From Bacteroides sp. CAG:1076 (GTDB lineage Bacteria > Bacteroidota > Bacteroidia > Bacteroidales > Bacteroidaceae): a stretch of DNA of 34,931 nt. This document shows, piece by piece, positions 28,747-34,931 of the stretch. Each line of letters starts with the position of its first letter. Positions within the stretch are counted from its first letter, which is position 1. The stretch covers positions 190-35,120 of the forward strand of contig HF993298.1 of assembly GCA_000436795.1 (NCBI GenBank). The letters are read 5' to 3'. The notes beneath the pieces are model-generated. The model ran no database searches, had not been told where the DNA came from, and saw nothing but the letters and a program-made list of their open reading frames with translations. The translations under genes were made by a program, and so were the position numbers.

Positions 28747-29811
28747 CTACAATTTTAATCCGTCCAGTATGGAGATGTAGGTTCCAATGGCTTCTTCTAT
28801 TTCTCCTACCATGATGTATTCGTCGGCCGTATGTGAACGTGAAGACTTACCCGGACCGATTTTTACAGAGGGGAAAGGCATGAGTGCCTGGTCGGATAGT
28901 GTCGGTGATCCGAAAGGTACTTTGCCCAATTCTATGGCACGTTTTACAAATGGATGGTCGGCATCAATGCGTGAAGAGTTGAGGCGGAACGAACGTGCTT
29001 TTGCTTCACAACTGATGTGAGAGGAAATTTCCTTGAACAGTTCTTCGTTGGAATAGAACTCGTTGCTGCGGATGTCGACAACAAAAGTACACAAGTCGGG
29101 CACAACATTATGTTGTGTACCCGCATTTATCTGAGTTACGCTCATCTTGACAGGACCCAGTAAAGACGATTCTTTCGGGAAGCGGAAGCTCCGGAACCAT
29201 TCAATGTCGTCCAGTACTTTATATATTGCGTTGTCGCCTTCTTCGCGTGCAGCATGGCCCGCCTTGCCTCGCGCCGTAACATCGAGTACCATTAATCCTT
29301 TTTCGGCGATGGCAGGATTCATTTCGGTAGGTTCACCCACAACTCCCAAAGTAATGGGGGGTAATTGGTGCAATACACTTTCGATTCCGTTCTTGCCGGA
29401 AACTTCTTCTTCGCAAGAAGCCAGGAATATCAAGTTATAACTCTGCTCAGTGGCACACAGATAGCGGTAAGTCTGGAAGAGAGATACCAGACTGGCACCG
29501 GCATCGTTGCTTCCCAGTCCATACAGTTTGCCGTTTTCCATCTTAGGCGTAAAGGGTTGTTTGCGCCAGCCGTTGACAGGTTTTACTGTATCTATGTGAG
29601 AGTTCAGCAATATGGTAGGACGTTGGGTGTCGAACATCGGGCTGATACACCAGATGTTATTTCCGGAGCGTCCGGTCATGATGCCGGTTTCCTCGATGTA
29701 ATTTTGTAAAAAATCGGCAGCAGCCTCTTCTTCTCTGCTGATGGAGGGGATGCCGATTAATGCCTGAAGCAGTGTCAGTGCTTCGGATGTGTAATAACCA
29801 ATGTCTAACAT
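28747..29811 (-). CDS. M20 deacylase, ArgE-like (acetyl/succinyl-ornithine)
   Basis: A 354-residue cytoplasmic zinc hydrolase of the M20 family. The metal and catalytic residues lie in LLNSHIDTVKP, GLGSNDAGAS, SCEEEVSG and GEPTEMNPAIAEKG. The dimerisation domain has RGKAGHAAREEG. The C-terminal metal histidine is in SRSHTADEY. This set is typical of N-acetylornithine deacetylase relatives; Bacteroides make arginine through succinylated intermediates, so succinyl-ornithine is a possible substrate. ATG 29811 was chosen because the earlier start at 29838 overlaps the -7 box. It is first in the operon with the cyclase gene (22 bases) and sufE. Confidence 0.85.
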   Translation of the reverse strand: MLDIGYYTSEALTLLQALIGIPSISREEEAAADFLQNYIEETGIMTGRSGNNIWCISPMFDTQRPTILLNSHIDTVKPVNGWRKQPFTPKMENGKLYGLGSNDAGASLVSLFQTYRYLCATEQSYNLIFLASCEEEVSGKNGIESVLHQLPPITLGVVGEPTEMNPAIAEKGLMVLDVTARGKAGHAAREEGDNAIYKVLDDIEWFRSFRFPKESSLLGPVKMSVTQINAGTQHNVVPDLCTFVVDIRSNEFYSNEELFKEISSHISCEAKARSFRLNSSRIDADHPFVKRAIELGKVPFGSPTLSDQALMPFPSVKIGPGKSSRSHTADEYIMVGEIEEAIGTYISILDGLKL

Positions 29812-29835
29812 AAAAAAAGATTCTGTTTTGTGCGG

Positions 29836-29843
29836 CAAAGATA
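29836..29843 (-). promoter_or_regulatory. Promoter -7 box of the M20-cyclase-sufE operon
   Basis: Minus-strand TATCTTTG is a full match, 25 bases before ATG 29811. It lies back to back with the plus-strand box at 29868. Confidence 0.6.
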
Positions 29844-29867
29844 CTTTATTTATTCCAAATTAAACTC

Positions 29868-29875
29868 TATCTTTG
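29868..29875 (+). promoter_or_regulatory. Promoter -7 box of the acyl-CoA synthetase gene
   Basis: Plus-strand TATCTTTG is a full match, 33 bases before ATG 29908. The two opposed promoters share about 25 bases of AT-rich sequence between their boxes. Confidence 0.6.
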
Positions 29876-29907
29876 CATTCAGCGATAATAAAATAACTAA
29901 ATTTTAA

Positions 29908-31713
29908 ATGAGTAATTCTTATTTATCTACTTTGATTTGCCGTCAGGCAAAAAAATATGGTGACCGCGTAGCCTTAAAATATCGAAACTATGAAACCGAA
30001 AGCTGGGTTCCCGTTTCGTGGAATCAGTTTGCAGCAAAAGTAAAAAGTGTTTCGAACTCTTTGATCGCTTTGGGGGCAGGGGTCCAGGAGAATATTGGTA
30101 TATTCTCCCAAAATATGCCGGAATGCCTGTATACAGATTTTGGCGCTTTCGGAAGCAGGGTGGTTACTATCCCGCTGTATGCCACAAGCTCGGAGGCACA
30201 AGTACACTATATATTGGAAGATGCGGGGATACGTTTCTTGTTTGTGGGCGAGCAGTATCAGTATGATGTGGCTTACCGGGTACAGAACTTATGTAAATCG
30301 CTGAAGCAAATTATCATATACGATCCGAAGGTAAAGCGTTCGGCTGGTGATACAAATTCCATTTATTTTTCTGATTTTCTGAAGTTGGGAGGAAATGGAG
30401 CGTTTCAGGAAGAAGTGGATAAACGTACGGCAGAGTCGGGTAACGGCGATTTGGCTAATATCCTTTATACTTCGGGTACAACAGGTGAATCGAAGGGAGT
30501 GATGCTTCATCATTCCTGTTACGAAGCAGCGTTTGCAGCCCATGATAAACGTCTGACAACTTTAAGTGAATCGGACGTGATTATGAACTTTCTTCCCTTT
30601 ACGCATATTTTTGAACGTGCATGGAGTTATTATTGTATAAATAAGGGGTGTACATTGTGTGTAAACTTGCGTCCGCAGGATATACAGAAGACCATCAAGG
30701 AAATTCGTCCTACGGCCATGTGCAGTGTTCCTCGTTTTTGGGAAAAAGTATATGCTGGAGTTCTGGCAAAGATAAATGAAACAACCGGTTTCAAAAAGAG
30801 TTTGATGCAGGATGCCTTGAAGGTAGGACGTGAGCATAACATTACTTATCTGATGAATGGAAAGACACCACCTCCGTTGTTGCACATGAAATATAAATTT
30901 TATGAGAAGACAATCTATAGCGTGTTGAAAAAGACTATCGGTATCGAAAATGGAAATTTCTTTCCTACGGCCGGAGCTGCTATTCCGTTTGCGGTGGAAG
31001 AATTTGTACATTCGGTCGGCATTAATATGATAGCAGGATATGGATTGACTGAAACTACCGCTACCGTATCGTGCTGCTGGTTCGATAGTTTCCGGATTGG
31101 TTCGGTAGGACGTGTGATGCCTGGACTGGAAATCAAGATAGGTGAGAACAATGAAATTTTGTTGCGTGGTGAAACGGTGACAAAAGGTTATTATAAAAAA
31201 GAAGCTATGACGCGTCAGGTCTTGACGGAGGACGGATGGTTTCATACGGGAGATGCCGGATATTTGAAAGATGGTTTCCTTTATCTGACAGAACGTATCA
31301 AAGATTTGTTTAAAACATCGAACGGAAAGTATATTGCCCCGCAGGCTATCGAAACAAAATTGGTCGTAGACCGTTATATAGATCAGATATCTATCATAGC
31401 CGACCAGCGGAAATTCGTTTCGGCCTTGATTGTTCCGGAATATGAGCAGGTGAAAAAATATGCGGCAGAGCATCACATTGCATATACAGATATAAAAGAT
31501 TTGCTCCAGAAGCAGGAAATCATCGATCTGTTCCGGTTGAGAATTGATACGCTGCAGCAGGAGTTTGCTCATTACGAACAGGTGAAGCGTTTTACCTTGT
31601 TGCCGGAACCATTCAGTATGGAAAAGGGTGAGTTGACCAATACATTGAAGATCAAGCGTCCGGTGCTGATGAAGAATTATGCTGCCGAAATAGAAAAAAT
31701 GTACGAGGAGTAG
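29908..31713 (+). CDS. Long-chain fatty acyl-CoA synthetase (AMP-forming)
   Basis: A 601-residue adenylate-forming enzyme that activates fatty acids as acyl-AMP and then acyl-CoA. The signature motifs are ILYTSGTTGESKGVMLHH (about 184-201), GYGLTETTATV (about 377-387), GWFHTGDAGY and, near the C-terminus, the lysine region KGELTNTLKIKRP. The length and motifs fit the bacterial/eukaryotic long-chain group. No signal peptide is seen, so it acts in the cytoplasm or on the inner face of the membrane. It has its own promoter box and no operon partner. The chain length preferred cannot be read. Confidence 0.93.
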   Translation: MSNSYLSTLICRQAKKYGDRVALKYRNYETESWVPVSWNQFAAKVKSVSNSLIALGAGVQENIGIFSQNMPECLYTDFGAFGSRVVTIPLYATSSEAQVHYILEDAGIRFLFVGEQYQYDVAYRVQNLCKSLKQIIIYDPKVKRSAGDTNSIYFSDFLKLGGNGAFQEEVDKRTAESGNGDLANILYTSGTTGESKGVMLHHSCYEAAFAAHDKRLTTLSESDVIMNFLPFTHIFERAWSYYCINKGCTLCVNLRPQDIQKTIKEIRPTAMCSVPRFWEKVYAGVLAKINETTGFKKSLMQDALKVGREHNITYLMNGKTPPPLLHMKYKFYEKTIYSVLKKTIGIENGNFFPTAGAAIPFAVEEFVHSVGINMIAGYGLTETTATVSCCWFDSFRIGSVGRVMPGLEIKIGENNEILLRGETVTKGYYKKEAMTRQVLTEDGWFHTGDAGYLKDGFLYLTERIKDLFKTSNGKYIAPQAIETKLVVDRYIDQISIIADQRKFVSALIVPEYEQVKKYAAEHHIAYTDIKDLLQKQEIIDLFRLRIDTLQQEFAHYEQVKRFTLLPEPFSMEKGELTNTLKIKRPVLMKNYAAEIEKMYEE

Positions 31714-31799
31714 AAATAAACAGCCTGTGAAATGAAGATTCTGTCTGGAGAAAGGATTAAAATCTTTATTCCTCGTTTTTACTTCACGGGCGAAATATG

Positions 31800-31807
31800 T
31801 AATTTTG
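31800..31807 (+). promoter_or_regulatory. prfB promoter -7 box
   Basis: TAATTTTG is a full match, 31 bases before ATG 31839. TTTT at 31776-31779 is a weak -33 candidate with a 20-base spacer. Confidence 0.6.
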
Positions 31808-31838
31808 CAATCCGAATAAAAGACAAGATATTCAATAT

Positions 31839-32954
31839 ATGATTACAATTGAACAGCTAAAAGATGTAAAGACACGTACTGAAGCTCTTTATCGTTATCT
31901 GGATATAGAAAATAAGAAGGTACAAGTAGAAGAGGAACAGCTTCGTACGCAGGCTCCGGGATTTTGGGATGATGCGAAGAAAGCAGAAGCTCAGATGAAG
32001 AAAGTGAAAAGCCTGCAGGGATGGATTGAAGGATACAACAATGTAAAGACATTGGCTGATGAACTGGAACTGGCTTTCGACTTTTATAAAGATGAGCTGG
32101 TGACCGAGGCTGAAGTTGAAGAAGCATATAATAAGGCATTACATGCTTTGGAGGAACTTGAGTTGAAGAATATGCTTCGTTCGGAAGCTGACCAGATGGA
32201 CTGTGTACTGAAAATTAATTCAGGAGCAGGTGGTACGGAGAGTCAGGATTGGGCTTCTATGCTGATGCGTATGTATATGCGTTGGGCTGAAAGCAACGGT
32301 TATAAGCTTTCTGTTGCAAACTTGCAGGAAGGTGATGAGGCTGGAATCAAGACTGTAACCATGAATATCGAAGGTGCATATGCTTATGGTTATCTGAAAG
32401 GCGAAAATGGCGTGCATCGTTTGGTTCGTGTTTCGCCTTACAATGCGCAAGGTAAGCGAATGACTTCTTTTGCTTCCGTATTTGTCACTCCATTGGTTGA
32501 TGATTCTATCGAAGTTGTTGTAGAGCCTGCTCGCTTGTCATGGGATACTTTCCGAAGCGGTGGTGCCGGTGGTCAGAACGTAAATAAAGTTGAGTCGGGA
32601 GTTCGTTTGCGCTACCAGTATAAAGATCCTTATACCGGTGAGGAAGAAGAAATCTTGATTGAAAATACAGAAACCCGTGACCAGCCGAAGAATAAGGAAA
32701 ATGCAATGCGTCAGTTGCGTTCTATTTTGTACGATAAGGAATTGCAGCATCGTATGGAAGAACAGGCTAAGGTAGAGGCTGGAAAGAAAAAAATCGAATG
32801 GGGCTCACAAATCCGTAGTTACGTTTTCGATGACCGTCGTGTGAAAGACCATCGTACCAATTATCAGACTTCGGATGTCAACGGAGTTATGGATGGTAAA
32901 ATAGATGGTTTTATCAAGGCTTATCTGATGGAATTTTCGGATAGTGAAGCATAA
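31839..32954 (+). CDS. prfB: Peptide chain release factor 2
   Basis: A 371-residue release factor for UGA and UAA stops. The GGQ motif that triggers peptidyl-tRNA hydrolysis is at 244-246 (SGGAGGQNVNKVESGV). The stop-codon recognition tripeptide, SPF in E. coli RF2, reads SPY here (199-201). The frame is open from the first codon; at the place where many prfB genes carry a UGA and a +1 shift, the codons are CGT TAT CTG GAT (31893-31904). Thus this gene lacks the usual frameshift control. ATG 31839 follows the promoter box closely. Confidence 0.97.
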   Translation: MITIEQLKDVKTRTEALYRYLDIENKKVQVEEEQLRTQAPGFWDDAKKAEAQMKKVKSLQGWIEGYNNVKTLADELELAFDFYKDELVTEAEVEEAYNKALHALEELELKNMLRSEADQMDCVLKINSGAGGTESQDWASMLMRMYMRWAESNGYKLSVANLQEGDEAGIKTVTMNIEGAYAYGYLKGENGVHRLVRVSPYNAQGKRMTSFASVFVTPLVDDSIEVVVEPARLSWDTFRSGGAGGQNVNKVESGVRLRYQYKDPYTGEEEEILIENTETRDQPKNKENAMRQLRSILYDKELQHRMEEQAKVEAGKKKIEWGSQIRSYVFDDRRVKDHRTNYQTSDVNGVMDGKIDGFIKAYLMEFSDSEA

Positions 32955-33028
32955 AACGATAAATTTCTTGAGCTTTTGTTGAAATTTATGTATCTTTAAA
33001 ATAAAAGTTTAATCTAAATATAATAGCT

Positions 33029-33166
33029 ATGGGAACTAAGAAACATAACAAGAAACAGGATTTTAGCAAGCAGGAAGAACAAAAGGCAAATCGTTTGATA
33101 AAGTATTTATGCATCGGCCTGATTATTTTGGCTGTCTTGATTATGACTCTTTATTCATTGTCTTAA
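33029..33166 (+). CDS. 45-residue single-helix membrane protein
   Basis: ATG at 33029 opens a 45-codon frame. Residues 1-25 are very polar and lysine-rich (MGTKKHNKKQDFSKQEEQK). Residues about 26-44 form one hydrophobic helix (YLCIGLIILAVLIMTLYSLS). By the positive-inside rule the N-terminus should be cytoplasmic. A near-match -7 box TATCTTTA is at 32991-32998. The next gene starts 16 bases downstream, so the two probably form an operon. I do not recognise a family. The clear charge and hydrophobic pattern and the tight fit between prfB and the CYTH gene support a real gene. Confidence 0.72.
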   Translation: MGTKKHNKKQDFSKQEEQKANRLIKYLCIGLIILAVLIMTLYSLS

Positions 33167-33182
33167 AAAAACAACGACCGCG

Positions 33183-33656
33183 ATGGCACAGGAAATAGAA
33201 CGCAAGTTTTTGGTGAAGGATGATTCTTATCGCCAGTTGGCTGAAAGTAAAAGCCGGATAAAACAAGGGTATATTTGCAGTGCCCGCGGGAGAACTGTCA
33301 GAGTACGTGTCCGGGATGAGAAAGGTTTTCTTACTATAAAAGGGCCTTCGAATGATTCTGGATTGAGCCGCTATGAGTGGGAGAAGGAAATCCCACTCGA
33401 TGAGGCGGAGGAGTTGATGAAACTTTGTGAACCTGGACTCATTGATAAGACACGTTATTTGGTGAATTTTGGTGGGCATACTTTCGAGGTGGATGAGTTT
33501 TATGGCGAAAACGAAGGATTGGTTGTTGCAGAAATAGAACTCTCTACCGAGGAAGAAGCTTTCCTGCGTCCTGCTTTTCTTGGTGAAGAAGTGACAGGTC
33601 AGGTTAAATATTATAATTCTTTTCTGATGAAAGAGCCCTATACAACCTGGAAGTAG
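33183..33656 (+). CDS. CYTH-domain (triphosphate tunnel) protein
   Basis: A 157-residue protein forming a single CYTH domain. The signature ExExK is E4-I-E6-R-K8 at the N-terminus, and alternating charged strand residues follow (RTVRVRVRDEKGFLTIKG and FEVDEFYGENEGLVVAEIEL), as in the eight-stranded tunnel. Members hydrolyse inorganic triphosphate, thiamine triphosphate or related compounds with magnesium or manganese. The bacterial single-domain type most often acts on tripolyphosphate, but the substrate here is inferred only. The terminator at 33634 overlaps the stop codon. Confidence 0.92.
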   Translation: MAQEIERKFLVKDDSYRQLAESKSRIKQGYICSARGRTVRVRVRDEKGFLTIKGPSNDSGLSRYEWEKEIPLDEAEELMKLCEPGLIDKTRYLVNFGGHTFEVDEFYGENEGLVVAEIELSTEEEAFLRPAFLGEEVTGQVKYYNSFLMKEPYTTWK

Positions 33657-33668
33657 GGCTATTTTTTT
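33634..33668 (+). terminator. Terminator overlapping the CYTH stop codon
   Basis: AGCCCTA (33634-33640) pairs with TAGGGCT (33654-33660), followed by seven T. The stop codon TAG is the start of the right arm. Confidence 0.85.
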
Positions 33669-33673
33669 CTTAA

Positions 33674-33694
33674 ACAGGTGGAAAGACCACCTGT
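33674..33694. repeat. Inverted repeat ACAGGTGG/CCACCTGT
   Basis: A perfect 8-base inverted repeat with a 5-base spacer, without a T-run, about 150 bases before the ECF sigma gene. It may be an operator. A weaker G-rich/C-rich pair (around 33705-33752) follows. Confidence 0.45.
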
Positions 33695-33845
33695 AAACTA
33701 TCACAGAAGGGGGTAAAAACTGTTATATGATAGATATTCCCCTGTTTCATACCTGATTTTATGAAATTGGCTGTTCGTTTTTGGGCTAATATTGCAGTGT
33801 CAAAACAAAACAAGAATATTAATCTCAAACACCATTTATAAAATT

Positions 33846-34349
33846 ATGAGAACTGCTAATTTTGCTCAGGATCTGTTAAGTGTTCAGACAGAACTATTGA
33901 ATTTTGCTTATAAGTTGACGGCAGATCGCGAAGAAGCAAATGACTTGCTTCAGGAAACTTCGCTGAAAGCGTTGGATAATGAAGAGAAGTATACAGCCGA
34001 AACGAACTTTAAGGGATGGATTTACACAATCATGCGCAATATATTTATCAATAACTATCGGAAAGCATTGCGCGATCAAACTTATGTAGACCAGACCGAC
34101 AACCAATATTATCTGAATCAGAATTTCGATATCGAAGGTGATTCTACTGAAGGTTCTTATGATTTAAAGGAAATGCACCGTATTGTAAATGCATTGCCTA
34201 AAGAATATCGTATACCATTCTCGATGTATGTATCGGGATTCAAGTATCGCGAAATTGCCGATAAGTTGGGACTTCCGCTGGGAACTGTGAAAAGTCGTAT
34301 TTACTTTACCCGGCAGAAACTGCAGGAAGAACTGAAGGACTTCCGCTGA
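33846..34349 (+). CDS. ECF-type RNA polymerase sigma factor
   Basis: A 167-residue sigma-70 family protein of the extracytoplasmic-function type. Region 2 is at about 10-75 (EEANDLLQETSLKALDNEE and GWIYTIMRNIFINNYRK). Region 4 is at about 115-165 (LPKEYRIPFSMYVSGFKYRE, then LPLGTVKSRIYFTRQKLQEE). No FecR-type anti-sigma gene is next to it, unlike the sigma factors of Bacteroidales polysaccharide loci; its regulon is unknown. ATG 33846 was chosen because a longer frame from TTG 33792 overlaps a near -7 box (TAATATTG, 33787-33794). Confidence 0.93.
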   Translation: MRTANFAQDLLSVQTELLNFAYKLTADREEANDLLQETSLKALDNEEKYTAETNFKGWIYTIMRNIFINNYRKALRDQTYVDQTDNQYYLNQNFDIEGDSTEGSYDLKEMHRIVNALPKEYRIPFSMYVSGFKYREIADKLGLPLGTVKSRIYFTRQKLQEELKDFR

Positions 34350-34400
34350 TTGTAAAGAAAACTCTCTATCTTTAAAAATAATTAATAACGTTTTTCATTG

Positions 34401-34439
34401 ACTCCGGGGGCTGGGAAGTTCCCGGAGTTTCTCTTTTTT
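34401..34439. terminator. Terminator between the sigma and VanZ-like genes
   Basis: ACTCCGGG (34401-34408) pairs with CCCGGAGT (34421-34428), followed by TTCTCTTTTTT. It lies between converging genes, and a TTTTT lies at 34391-34395 on the other side of the stem. Confidence 0.85.
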
Positions 34440-34441
34440 AC

Positions 34442-34825
34442 TTAAAGGAATTTGTCTACTAAAGGGCGAATGACATAATATCCTAACAGGCAGGCTAAGC
34501 CTACTCCTATAGAGTTTGCTATGAAGTCGAGCCAGTCGCTGCTGCGGTTTTCAGTACATGTCCCTTGTAAGATTTCGATACATCCACTCATTGCTATGGG
34601 CAAAATAATACCTCCTGCAATCAGTCTTTTCCATGTAATGCGATGATGCAGCTTGAGGTATTCGAACCAGATGATAGTTGTTAGTCCGCCATACATACAG
34701 ATATGGACAAGTTTGTCGATATAAGGCACATTATCCAGTTCGGTTTTGGGGGGACTGAAGAATGACAAGTAGCAGATAATAATAGCTATAATCAGTGAAA
34801 GTGGATAGTTCCTTAAGTAATGCAT
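34442..34825 (-). CDS. VanZ-like small membrane protein
   Basis: A 127-residue protein with about four membrane helices: 8-24, 45-60, 70-90 and 103-122. PYIDKLVHICMYGGLTTIIW, the central EILQG and SSDWLDFIANSIGVGLACLLG are typical of VanZ-like proteins. The family is named after a teicoplanin-resistance accessory, but most members are of unknown function and this one gives no hint of antibiotic resistance. It converges on the sigma factor gene. No full promoter box is seen upstream on the minus strand. Confidence 0.88.
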   Translation of the reverse strand: MHYLRNYPLSLIIAIIICYLSFFSPPKTELDNVPYIDKLVHICMYGGLTTIIWFEYLKLHHRITWKRLIAGGIILPIAMSGCIEILQGTCTENRSSDWLDFIANSIGVGLACLLGYYVIRPLVDKFL

Positions 34826-34869
34826 TGTTACTAAATTTTAGATTTAGTGCGAAAATACGATATTTTTTG

Positions 34870-34877
34870 TATTTTTG
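34870..34877 (+). promoter_or_regulatory. Rightward promoter for a gene beyond the window
   Basis: TATTTTTG is a full match to TAnnTTTG. Transcription would begin near 34884 and leave the window to the right. Confidence 0.5.
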
Positions 34878-34898
34878 CGCCTTGTATATGTACAATAC

Positions 34899-34918
34899 TT
34901 CGGTAAATTTTTACCGAA
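34899..34918. repeat. 9-base palindrome downstream of the last promoter
   Basis: TTCGGTAAA-TT-TTTACCGAA is a perfect inverted repeat with a 2-base centre. It lies about 15 bases after the expected start of transcription of the gene to the right. It looks like an operator for a dimeric repressor or a very early leader hairpin. Confidence 0.5.
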
Positions 34919-34931
34919 AGATTAAAAGTTA

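Noticed and set aside
30562..31572. Long minus-strand frame (336 codons) inside the acyl-CoA synthetase gene
   Set aside because: It is antisense to a gene with all family motifs and has no promoter box or domain of its own.

Overview
The window reads as chromosomal DNA of a gut-type Bacteroidales, most likely Bacteroidaceae (Bacteroides or Phocaeicola). Three things point there. Many genes are preceded by the Bacteroidota promoter box TAnnTTTG, in one case with a well-spaced TTTG at -33. The centre holds a starch utilization (sus) locus with a SusC/SusD pair. The housekeeping genes are of Bacteroidota type: in-frame prfB, PduO, a mammalian-type glutaminyl cyclase and a YczE/cytidylate-kinase-like fusion. 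I could not determine the species.

Layout. Bases 1-300 look like the edge of an integrated element. They hold a leftward promoter for a gene outside the window, then a 23-base copy of the 3' end of tRNA-Leu followed by a tRNA-type terminator. Bases 324-3448 hold an AraC regulator divergent from the membrane/kinase fusion, then a small beta-barrel protein. Bases 3561-17560 are the sus locus: a SusR-type regulator divergent from susA (GH13), susB (GH97), susC, susD, a short SusE/F-like lipoprotein and a CBM48-GH13 lipoprotein in the place where SusG stands in B. thetaiotaomicron. Bases 17636-22082 hold two tandem copies of a divergent AraC/Bcr-type MFS cassette. A tRNA-Leu(CAA), a DMT exporter, a structured intergenic stretch and ferritin follow.

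Bases 24349-34825 are mostly core genes: a methyltransferase-like gene with pduO, a DUF2795 protein, a THUMP-like methyltransferase, a leftward trio (ArgE-like M20, glutaminyl cyclase, SufE), an acyl-CoA synthetase, prfB, a 45-residue membrane protein, a CYTH protein, an ECF sigma factor and a VanZ-like protein.

How the sus genes work together, by analogy with B. thetaiotaomicron. The surface lipoproteins (SusD, SusE/F-like, CBM48-GH13) bind and cut starch. SusC imports the oligosaccharides with TonB energy. SusA and SusB finish them to glucose in the periplasm. SusR senses maltose-type sugars across the inner membrane and activates transcription. The susA and susB promoters have a good -7 box and no -33 box, which fits activator dependence.

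I see no clearly new defence or biosynthetic system. The best items for a second look are the tRNA-edge attachment site, the altered surface end of the sus locus with a terminator-like hairpin inside it, the duplicated AraC/MFS cassettes with matching promoter architecture, and the structured leader region before ferritin.
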